The translations under genes were made by a program, and so were the position numbers. A stretch of DNA of 13,934 nt. Origin: Terriglobia bacterium. Lineage in GTDB: Bacteria > Acidobacteriota > Terriglobia > UBA7540. The notes under the pieces are model-generated. The model searched no databases and was not told the origin of the DNA. It saw only the letters and a list, made by a program, of their open reading frames with translations. The DNA is taken from contig JASHTO010000083.1 in the NCBI GenBank assembly GCA_030040515.1, forward strand, positions 1 to 13,934. The letters are read 5' to 3'. This document shows, piece by piece, positions 7,593-13,315 of this stretch (the first letter of the stretch is position 1; each line of letters begins with the position of its first letter).

Positions 7593-7935
7593 GAAGATGC
7601 GTTGGAATCCCTGGATCAGACGGCGGTAGTGAATGCCATCTTTCGGAAGTTGCAGGAATTCGAGCAACTGAGCGGCTCTTTTGAAGTGAACAATACGGCT
7701 CTTCTGCTTCACCGCCAACGTTGCGACCCAAATAGGGATTAGGCGGTCCTGGCCGAAGGGCAAACCATATCGCGGATGAGCTATAATCTCCAGCAGGAGG
7801 ACGGCGCAGGGGAATACCACACAGGACAAACGGGCGAGTGTGGTACGCCAGCTCTTGCTTACCAGTTTCCCGTTGCTCTCGGACGAGCTGGATCGTGTCT
7901 AATTGTTTGACACGCTGCTGGGTGACGGAAATTGA
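7588..7935 (-). pseudogene. RepA-like plasmid replication protein, broken
   Basis: Two minus-strand frames carry consecutive pieces of one protein. The upstream piece reads KQLDTIQLVREQRETGKQE, then HTRPFVLCGIPLRRPP (about 7935-7795). The downstream piece reads EIIAHPRYGLPFGQDRLIP, then WVATLAVKQKSRIVHF and HYRRLIQGFQRIFA (about 7799-7588). The pattern PFGQDRLIPIWVATLAVKQKSR fits RepA_C-type plasmid replication initiators as I remember them. The frame change near 7795 coincides with a missing linker, suggesting a small deletion. The N-terminus cannot be traced and the C-terminus is cut at about 7588, so it cannot make a working initiator. It suggests a plasmid-derived element once occupied this site. 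Confidence 0.55.
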
Positions 7936-8093
7936 GCTGAGTATCGACCGCAAAGGTAGGAAACCTGAGAGACCCGGAGATGGGTCACATGTTGGGGGGG
8001 CGACGAACTGTGGGGGCAGCAGCGCCGGGGGCTTGTCTGCGCGAACTGGGTCAGGCATACAGCCTCGCATTCGCGGCATAATCGAAGGGACGA
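7936..8093. other. Gene-free debris before the tRNA fragment
   Basis: No recognisable gene, tRNA or strong promoter is seen. A G7 run lies near 7993-7999. The minus-strand frame through here is proline-rich and lacks family features, so I do not call it. Confidence 0.35.
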
Positions 8094-8246
8094 ATGAGCG
8101 AGACCAAGGGGTACCACAGGGGGGTGTACGATGGGGATGCGAGTCGCAAAAAGATTGAGCGAGGGACCCCATTGCACCCACCGGGAAAAACGCCAGTTGG
8201 GAACAAATTGGGAGCAAAATCATCAAAACTGCATGCTAAGCCGTGA
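8094..8246 (+). CDS. Possible small basic protein, 50 aa
   Basis: ATG 8094 follows GAAGGG by about 5 bases and opens MSETKGYHRGVYDGDASRKK. It continues with PPGKTPVGNKLGAKSSKLHA and stops at TGA 8244-8246, about 50 bases before the tRNA fragment. It is rich in Lys/Arg with no hydrophobic segment. I do not recognise it. Its place next to a probable integration site would suit a tail of a lost integrase or a small island gene, but neither is shown. It may not be a real gene. Confidence 0.25.
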   Translation: MSETKGYHRGVYDGDASRKKIERGTPLHPPGKTPVGNKLGAKSSKLHAKP

Positions 8247-8297
8247 CATAAGACGCGAGGAACGACTATAAGAATCAACAAGCTGCTAAGTTAGGGG

Positions 8298-8346
8298 TTG
8301 GTTCGGGACCAAGAGGTCCCCAGTTCAAATCTGGGCGCCCCGACCA
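8298..8346 (+). tRNA. 3' fragment of tRNA-Pro (anticodon CGG), probable att scar
   Basis: The sequence matches a tRNA from the anticodon stem onward. It shows stem TTGG, loop TTCGGGA (U33, anticodon CGG, G37), stem CCAAG, variable loop AGGTC, T arm CCCAG-TTCAAAT-CTGGG, acceptor CGCCCCG, A73 and an encoded CCA. The 5' half is absent: upstream bases give no CGGGGCG acceptor strand and no D arm, and even the first anticodon-stem base does not pair. Truncation inside the anticodon stem is typical of the tRNA piece left by a tyrosine-integrase element. The + orientation implies the intact gene would be on the left, beyond the window. Confidence 0.8.
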
Positions 8347-8453
8347 CCTGTTTTCCACGGACTGCGGCCCCCCTGCCTCAGATCCCGCGTTTCCCCGGGC
8401 GTTGCGGGGCGATTCTCCCTGCCTGGGGAGCGAAGAATTGAGGAGTAATCACC

Positions 8454-9893
8454 ATGACCACAGCAACCATCGAGAAGAAGGAATTCCCCATGCTGATCGG
8501 GGATGAGTGGGTGCGCTCCGGCGCGCCGCGCACAGTCCAGCTCCCTTACGACGGCACGCCAGTGGGGGAGGTTTATGACGCCGATGCCGCGACGGCTGAG
8601 CGGGCGCTCGCGGCGGCGGAATCGGGCGCCGTAGCGATGGCGAGGCTCACGCAATACGAGCGCGCCGAATTGCTTGAGCGCATGCGCAACCTTCTCGCGC
8701 GCGACGCCGCGGAATTCGCCCAGCTTGTCTGTTGTGAAACCGGCAAGCCCATCCGCGAAGCCCGCCTGGAAGTTGAGCGCAGCCAGCAGACCCTCCTCGC
8801 TTCGGCTGACGCCGCCCGGCGGCTGCGCGGTGAAGTCGTTCCCATGGAGGCCGCCCCCATCGGCAAAGGCCGTTGGGCCATGACGGTTCGCGAGCCGATC
8901 GGAGTGATCGTGGCGATTACGCCTTTCAATTTCCCTTTGAATCTCGCGCTGCACAAGGTGGGCCCCGCACTGGCCGCAGGAAACAGCGTAATTCACAAGC
9001 CTGCCACGAGCACTCCGCTCAGCGGGCTTCGGCTGGCCCACTTGATTCAGGAAGCTGGCGCTCCGGCAGGGGCCTACAATGTGCTTACCGGCTCGGGTGG
9101 AAAGCTGGGACCGCTGCTCATCACCGACCCGCGCGTGGCAATGATTACTTTCACGGGCAGCGTTCCGGTGGGTGAGGAGATCCGCGCGCAGACCGGCCTG
9201 CGCCGCGTCACCCTGGAGCTGGGCTCGAATTCCTCGGTGATTCTTGAGCCCGACTGCGACCTCGACATGCTCATTCCCCGCTGCGTGGTAGGAAGCTTCT
9301 CGCATTCCGGCCAGGTTTGCATCTCCGTCCAGAACATTCACGTGCACGAGTCGATTGAGAAGACCTTCACCGAGCGCTTTGTCGCCGCCACGCGGAAGCT
9401 CAAGATCGGGCATCCCTTCGAGGACACGACAGAGATCTCGTCGCTTATTACATTAGGCGAGGCGAAACGAGTGGAGGAGTGGATTGACCACGCGCGATCG
9501 GGCGGGGCCAAGGTGCTGACCGGAGGCAAGCGGAAAAACTCCACGCTGGAGCCCACCATCCTTACCAACGTCGCGCCGGATATGGAGCTCTGTTGCCGCG
9601 AAGCGTTCGGCCCCGTGGTGGCCGTGCATACTTACAAGAATTTGCCCGAGGCTATCAAAGCCATCAATGCCAGCGACTACGGTCTGCAAGCGGGCATCTG
9701 CACGCGCGACATCGCCAAGGCCTTCGATACCGCGCGCCAATTGCACGTGGGCGGCGTCATGATCAACGATGTGCCGGCATATCGCGCCGACCATATGCCT
9801 TACGGCGGCGTGAAGAAGAGCGGCATCGGCCGCGAAGGCCCGCAGTTTGTCATCGAAGAGATGACCGAACTCAAGCTGGTCTGCTGGCGGTGA
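8454..9893 (+). CDS. NAD(P)-dependent aldehyde dehydrogenase family protein
   Basis: The protein has 479 residues, full length for the family, cytoplasmic with no signal peptide. The ALDH core is complete: oxyanion Asn159 in TPFNFPLNLALHKVGPALAAG, cofactor-site Lys182 in HKPA, FTGSVPVGEE at 233-242, general base Glu255 in LELGSN, catalytic Cys289 in SGQVCIS, and EAFGPVV plus MPYGGVKKSGIGREG near the C-terminus. It oxidises an aldehyde to an acid with NAD(P)+. The PFNFPLNLALHKVGPALA style resembles the lactaldehyde / succinate-semialdehyde / non-phosphorylating GAPDH group, but the substrate cannot be told from sequence. ATG 8454 has a good GAGGAG site 8 bases upstream. It is the first intact gene right of the tRNA scar and stands alone, with a hairpin behind it. 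Confidence 0.95.
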   Translation: MTTATIEKKEFPMLIGDEWVRSGAPRTVQLPYDGTPVGEVYDADAATAERALAAAESGAVAMARLTQYERAELLERMRNLLARDAAEFAQLVCCETGKPIREARLEVERSQQTLLASADAARRLRGEVVPMEAAPIGKGRWAMTVREPIGVIVAITPFNFPLNLALHKVGPALAAGNSVIHKPATSTPLSGLRLAHLIQEAGAPAGAYNVLTGSGGKLGPLLITDPRVAMITFTGSVPVGEEIRAQTGLRRVTLELGSNSSVILEPDCDLDMLIPRCVVGSFSHSGQVCISVQNIHVHESIEKTFTERFVAATRKLKIGHPFEDTTEISSLITLGEAKRVEEWIDHARSGGAKVLTGGKRKNSTLEPTILTNVAPDMELCCREAFGPVVAVHTYKNLPEAIKAINASDYGLQAGICTRDIAKAFDTARQLHVGGVMINDVPAYRADHMPYGGVKKSGIGREGPQFVIEEMTELKLVCWR

Positions 9894-9900
9894 TCAACGC

Positions 9901-9924
9901 GGGTCTCGGATTTTTCCGAGTCAC
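9901..9924 (+). terminator. Hairpin after the aldehyde dehydrogenase gene
   Basis: CTCGGA (9905-9910) and TCCGAG (9915-9920) form a perfect 6-bp stem around a TTTT loop, 8 bases past the stop; GGT/ACC could extend it. No U tract follows, so its role as an intrinsic terminator is uncertain. Confidence 0.35.
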
Positions 9925-10270
9925 CGGCCCCCCAGGATAGCATGGATTCGTGTGTGCTTGTCAGTCGCTAACCGCACCGGAGCCCGCGAGCCGCCGCACT
10001 TTGACGTCGCGAATCGAGGGTGGGCGGAAGAAGGGTTTCTACTGGCGATTGAATTGGCTTGGGCTTTCGTACCCGGCATCAAAAACGGCGCTCGCCGCAT
10101 CCAGACCTTCAACAAGCATGCGCTCTCGCTCGGCCTGAAAGCGGAGTCCTTGGTCATTCCCGCCAGCCTGTCGCTGCGCTCCTATGCGAATACTCGCTCT
10201 GATGGCGGGAACCTAAAGCAGAGATCATTCCGAGGCTCGAAGAACAGGGGAATCTGAATGGAGGAAGGGT
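9925..10270. other. Gene-poor stretch, possible protein remnant
   Basis: One plus-strand frame (about 9952-10257) contains GIKNGARRIQTFNKHALSLG and VIPASLSLRSYANTRSDGG. A shift of frame near 10215 would continue it as AEIIPRLEEQGNLNGG, up to the next gene. This reads like the end of a decayed gene, but I cannot assign a family. No good ribosome site supports an intact small gene. Confidence 0.25.
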
Positions 10271-11033
10271 ATGCGAATTGGCATTTTGGGATCGGGATTG
10301 ATGGGCGCCGAGCTCGGCACAATCTCTGCGAGAACCGGACATGAGGTGGTATTTATACAGAGCGACATAAATTGTAGCGGCGCTCTACGACCCGTCGCCA
10401 GAAGACGGCTTTGGGTCGCAGGGCGAGCGCCGACCGGCGGTCATAGACCGCCGCTACAACCAAATATGCAAACACTTATGTCGTTCCGTATAGCTACGCG
10501 CGCAGCAGGGTTAAGCTTGAAAAGCTGGCGTGCGCCCAAGGCACGTGCCGGTACGCCGCGCGAAGCCTCTCAGGACGCCGACACCGTTTCTGGCCGTCCA
10601 CTGGTCGCGGATCGACGATGTGCTGAAGCAAGTTGGGAATTTGTCCGGCAAGGCGATCATCACTTGCTCTTTGCCGATGGATGCGGGCAACACAAGATTC
10701 ATCATCGCCAATAATTCTTCAGAGGCAGAAGAACTTGCCAAAATCGTTCCGAAAGCCGGAGTTGTCAGCGCCTTCAACACCGTGCCCAGCGAAGTGCTTT
10801 TTGGAGTCTACGAAGCAAAGCGCAAAGCCCCGCGGCCGAGCCTGGTGTACTGCGGCGACGATGAGAGCGTCAAACGGGTGGCCGCAGGTTTGATTCGCGA
10901 CGTGGGCTTCGAGCCGGTGGACGCCGGACCTCTGCGGGTCGCGCGTTACACCGAACCCTTCGCTCTACTCGTTGCCCAACTTGCCTACGAAGGCGACGAA
11001 GGACCGGAGTTGACATATCGGTTTGCGAAATAG
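10271..11033 (+). pseudogene. NADPH-dependent F420 reductase-like protein, disrupted by a MITE
   Basis: ATG 10271, with GGAGGAAGGG just upstream, opens MRIGILGSGLMGAELG, a Rossmann GxGxxG start typical of the F420_oxidored / NADP-oxidoreductase family. After GHEVVF the frame enters a 135-bp element (10356-10490). Past the element the host sequence resumes as SYARSRVKLEKLA, exactly in register if the element and one TA are removed. Two further frame changes follow, near 10530 (to KARAGTPREASQDADTV) and near 10590 (to LAVHWSRIDDVLKQVGNLSG). The last frame runs to TAG 11033 through SLPMDAGN, AFNTVPSEVLF and PLRVARYTEPFALLVAQLAY. The repaired protein would have about 208 residues, normal for the family. 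The extra frame changes show decay has continued. Cofactor preference (F420 or NADP) cannot be decided. Confidence 0.8.
10356..10490. mobile_element. 135-bp MITE (copy A) with TIRs and TA target duplication
   Basis: The termini TACAGAGCGACATAA (10356-10370) and the complement of TTATGTCGTTCCGTA (10476-10490) match at 13 of 15 positions. TA flanks both sides (10354-10355 and 10491-10492). TA duplications are typical of IS630/Tc1-mariner transposition, though family membership is inferred. The interior is strongly folded: GGCGCTC (10379-10385) with GAGCGCC (10425-10431), CGACCC (10388-10393) with GGGTCG (10413-10418), and a perfect 8-bp hairpin CGGCGGTC-ATA-GACCGCCG (10435-10453). No protein is encoded, so a transposase elsewhere would be needed. 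Related sequence occurs at 2700-3239 and 11632-11668. Confidence 0.85.
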
Positions 11034-11038
11034 CCCCT

Positions 11039-11070
11039 AGCGCAAACCACCGGCTTTGTGGTTCGCTTTA
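11039..11070. terminator. Hairpin after the F420-reductase-like pseudogene
   Basis: AGCGCAAACCAC and GTGGTTCGCTTT form a stem (core AACCAC/GTGGTT, with GCG/CGC below and one bulged base) around CGGCTTT. Outer arms AGCCCC (11032-11037) and GGGGCT (11078-11083) can pair as well. It lies 5 bases after the stop at 11033, before the cupin gene. The T run is short (CGCTTT), so termination efficiency is unsure. Confidence 0.45.
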
Positions 11071-11140
11071 CTGGCTCGGGGCTCGCTTGTAATCAAAGGG
11101 GACAGTCATACAACCGATTGTCGAAGAGGAGACACACGAC

Positions 11141-11536
11141 ATGGAAATTATGCGAGTTGGCTCGAAAGCTTCCGCAAAGGGGCCGTCAGACTGGTTCACC
11201 GGAACGGTGCGGATCGACCCGCTGTTTCAGTCGCCCGACCCCGCGCTGGTTCAAGTTGCCAATGTCACATTTGAGCCCGGCGCCCGCACGGCCTGGCATA
11301 CGCATCCGCTCGGTCAAACCCTGATCATCACTTCCGGCTGCGGCTGGGCGCAGCGTTGGGGCGGCCCGATCGAGGAGGTCCGGCCCGGCGATGTGGTGTG
11401 GTTCGCGCCCCAGGAGAAGCATTGGCACGGAGCCGCACCGGCCGTGGCCATGACCCACATCGCCATTCAGGAGAGAAAGGACGGCAAAGTGGTGGAATGG
11501 ATGGAACACGTCAGCGACGAACAATATCGAAGGTGA
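11141..11536 (+). CDS. Single-domain cupin, (R)-hydroxynitrile lyase-like (GtHNL type)
   Basis: The protein has 131 residues with one cupin barrel. Metal ligands of the Granulicella tundricola hydroxynitrile lyase, known as a Mn-dependent cupin, are His53, His55, Gln59 and His94. The same residues stand at the same positions here (AWHTHPLGQT at 51-60, QEKHWHG at 91-97). Ala40, Val42 and Gln110 of that active site also match by position. The protein probably binds Mn or Fe. It could cleave or form cyanohydrins, or carry out a different native reaction, since the physiological role of this acidobacterial group is unclear. Many relatives are annotated only as cupin or carboxymuconolactone-decarboxylase-associated proteins. 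ATG 11141 has GAGGAG about 9 bases upstream. It appears monocistronic, with hairpin or repeat sequence on both sides. Confidence 0.9.
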   Translation: MEIMRVGSKASAKGPSDWFTGTVRIDPLFQSPDPALVQVANVTFEPGARTAWHTHPLGQTLIITSGCGWAQRWGGPIEEVRPGDVVWFAPQEKHWHGAAPAVAMTHIAIQERKDGKVVEWMEHVSDEQYRR

Positions 11537-11631
11537 GCCGCCGAAGGCCATCCCCCAAAAGACGGAATTCCCTGGCAAGCAACTCTCGGGCCGGCTTCGC
11601 GCAAGGTTCCACGAACGGACAAGCCGTACAA

Positions 11632-11668
11632 TTCGACGCTCATCGAGCGCCGCTACGGCCAAATTCGA
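11632..11668 (+). repeat. Core fragment related to the MITE (copy C)
   Basis: The stretch aligns without gaps to about 10434-10470 of the 135-bp element at roughly three quarters of positions, including GCGCCGCTAC followed by CCAAAT. It also keeps a small hairpin, CGCTC-ATC-GAGCG, at the place of the larger one in copy A. No TTATGTCG-type terminus follows, so this is either an eroded copy or a shared structural core. It lies 3' of the cupin gene. Confidence 0.45.
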
Positions 11669-11751
11669 AGGGCTCCGTTGTGAGGTGTCGTCTCCACCAT
11701 TCAAACTGCTACACTACCGATATCGCTGCTGCGCCATGCTTGCGCCATAGG

Positions 11752-11760
11752 TGTTATACT
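11752..11760 (+). promoter_or_regulatory. Extended -10 promoter for the osmC-CDF operon
   Basis: TG-T-TATACT is an extended -10 element (5 of 6 to TATAAT plus the TG motif). No convincing -35 lies 16-18 bases upstream, which extended -10 promoters can tolerate. Transcription would begin near 11767, leaving a leader of about 110 bases before ATG 11879. Confidence 0.45.
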
Positions 11761-11878
11761 GGGTGACTTGGGTCGAACCCTACGATGACGGCCTGAAATG
11801 CGCCAGCACATTCGGGCGCGTCGTGGTTTCCTCCCATTGGAGCAGCGACTCAACATCTCATTGAAGGAGCACAACAGC

Positions 11879-12304
11879 ATGGCAGCACGCACCTCAGAAG
11901 CGGAATGGAAGGGCAATTTACGTGAAGGCAAGGGGACGATGAAACTCGGCAGCGGCGCTTACGAAGGGCCATATTCATTTGCCTCGCGGTTTGAAAGCGG
12001 CAAGGGCACCAATCCGGAGGAGTTGATTGCCGCGGCGCACGCCGGGTGCTTTTCCATGGCCCTCTCCGCAGGATTGGGCAAGGGAGGTTTTACTCCCACG
12101 CGCATTCATACCACAGCCACCGTCCATTTGGAAAAAGTCGGCGAGGGCTTTGGCATCACGCGCATTGACCTGAACACCGAAGCGCAAATTCCCGGCATCG
12201 ACGCCGCGGCCTTTGCGAAATTTGCCGATGACGCGAAGAAAGGCTGCCCGGTATCGAAAGTGCTGGCGGGCGCGCAAATCAGTTTGACGGCCAAGCTGGT
12301 CTAA
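11879..12304 (+). CDS. osmC: OsmC-family hydroperoxide reductase
   Basis: The protein has 141 residues, normal for OsmC. It starts MAARTSEAEWKGNLREGKGT, and an AAGGAG site 9 bases before ATG 11879 decides this start over an in-frame ATG 81 bases upstream. The redox pair is Cys57 (AAAHAGCFSMAL) and Cys123 (KKGCPVSKVL); Arg37 (SRFESGKGTNPEEL) is also conserved. It reduces organic hydroperoxides in the cytoplasm using thiol or lipoyl reductant. The stop lies 5 bases before the CDF gene, so the two are probably co-transcribed. Confidence 0.93.
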   Translation: MAARTSEAEWKGNLREGKGTMKLGSGAYEGPYSFASRFESGKGTNPEELIAAAHAGCFSMALSAGLGKGGFTPTRIHTTATVHLEKVGEGFGITRIDLNTEAQIPGIDAAAFAKFADDAKKGCPVSKVLAGAQISLTAKLV

Positions 12305-12309
12305 CCATC

Positions 12310-13251
12310 GTGCACTCACACCACGACCATCACCATCATGGGGCGGCCGCGACCTGGGTGGTAAAGATCGCACTGGTCGTGACATTTGCACTCGTGGCCA
12401 CAGAACTCGCGGTGGGGCGGCTGTCACACAGTCTTGCCCTGGTGAGCGATGGATGGCACAACCTCACGGACGTTCCATCGCTCATTCTCTCCTGGATTGC
12501 CCTGTATTTTGAGCGCCGGCCTCCCGACCATCACAAGACTTTCGGATACCAGCGGGCAGGAGTGCTGGTGGCGTTCGTGAACGCCCTGCTGCTGGTGGCG
12601 GTGGCAGTTTACCTCTGCATTGAGGGGTACGAACGCATCGTTCATCCGGAGCCGGTGGGTTCGGGAGCGATGCTGGTGGTGGGATTCATCGCGCTGGTGG
12701 TGAACGGCGGGATCTCGTGGGGGCTGGCGAGCGAACGCAGCGACCTGAACTTGCGCGCTGTGTTCATCCACAACTTGGGCGACGCGCTTTCCAACGTGGC
12801 CATCATCGTCGGGGCGGAACTGATCCGTAAGACGGGCCATACGATCATCGACCCCGCTCTGGGATTTCTGATCTCCGGGCTGATTTTATGGTCGGCCGTA
12901 GACATCATCACCGACTCCACCAACATTCTGCTGGAAAGCCTGCCCAAAGGTATGAGCCTGGAACGCGTTGCAGCCGCCATGCTCGGCGTTCCGGGAGTTC
13001 GTGAGGTTCATGACGTGCACATCTGGAGCCTGGGCTCGCACTCCCATGCCCTTTCCTGCCATGTACACATTTTGGATATGCCTACTTCCGAGAGCGAGCG
13101 AATCTGCCACCAGATCAGCGAAGTGCTGGCACATGAATTCGGAATACATCACACCACGATACAGTTCGAGCACACCCACCTGCCGGGAGAATTCCACATG
13201 TATATGCCTGAGGCAGCGCCCACCAGCAAGGCGAAATCGACAGAAGGATGA
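12310..13251 (+). CDS. Cation diffusion facilitator (CDF) metal exporter
   Basis: The protein has 313 residues starting at GTG 12310, 5 bases after osmC. The N-terminus is His-rich (HSHHDHHHHG), as in CzcD/ZitB-type transporters. Six membrane segments are apparent, roughly 14-35, 40-66, 82-105, 118-139, 148-171 and 183-203. The transport site has His50 and Asp54 in helix 2 (SDGWHNLTDV) and His154 and Asp158 in helix 5 (FIHNLGDALSN). This HDHD set is typical of Zn (Zn/Cd/Co) exporters. Residues about 211-295 form the cytoplasmic dimerising domain, with several His (EVHDVHIWSLGSHSHALSCH). It exports metal by proton antiport. The start has little ribosome-site sequence, so translation is probably coupled to osmC; ATG-less starts further in would lose the His tail. 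Confidence 0.93.
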   Translation: MHSHHDHHHHGAAATWVVKIALVVTFALVATELAVGRLSHSLALVSDGWHNLTDVPSLILSWIALYFERRPPDHHKTFGYQRAGVLVAFVNALLLVAVAVYLCIEGYERIVHPEPVGSGAMLVVGFIALVVNGGISWGLASERSDLNLRAVFIHNLGDALSNVAIIVGAELIRKTGHTIIDPALGFLISGLILWSAVDIITDSTNILLESLPKGMSLERVAAAMLGVPGVREVHDVHIWSLGSHSHALSCHVHILDMPTSESERICHQISEVLAHEFGIHHTTIQFEHTHLPGEFHMYMPEAAPTSKAKSTEG

Positions 13252-13280
13252 AGGCTGAAGTTTTTGCCTTTGTGGCCCGC

Positions 13281-13309
13281 TTGACTCTCGCACTTGAGGC
13301 GCTTACGAT
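13281..13309 (+). promoter_or_regulatory. Sigma70-type promoter, possibly leaderless
   Basis: TTGACT (-35, 13281-13286) and TACGAT (-10, 13304-13309) are spaced by exactly 17 bases. Transcription would start about 13316, the A of the next gene's ATG. Confidence 0.45.
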
Positions 13310-13315
13310 TCCCGC

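Noticed and set aside
7590..7742. Plus-strand continuation of the hypothetical protein (TCEDALESLDQTAVVNAIF...)
   Set aside because: It needs another frame shift and lies antisense to well-matched RepA-like sequence, so it is better read as a shadow.
7981..8000. G7 run as a phase-variable tract
   Set aside because: It does not lie in any gene or promoter I can support.
8282..8346. An intact tRNA gene
   Set aside because: No acceptor 5' strand or D arm can be found upstream; only the sequence from the anticodon stem to CCA fits.
8325..9413. Minus-strand open frame of 362 codons opposite the aldehyde dehydrogenase
   Set aside because: The plus strand encodes a complete ALDH with all catalytic residues. 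The reverse frame is a GC-driven shadow and would also run through the tRNA fragment.
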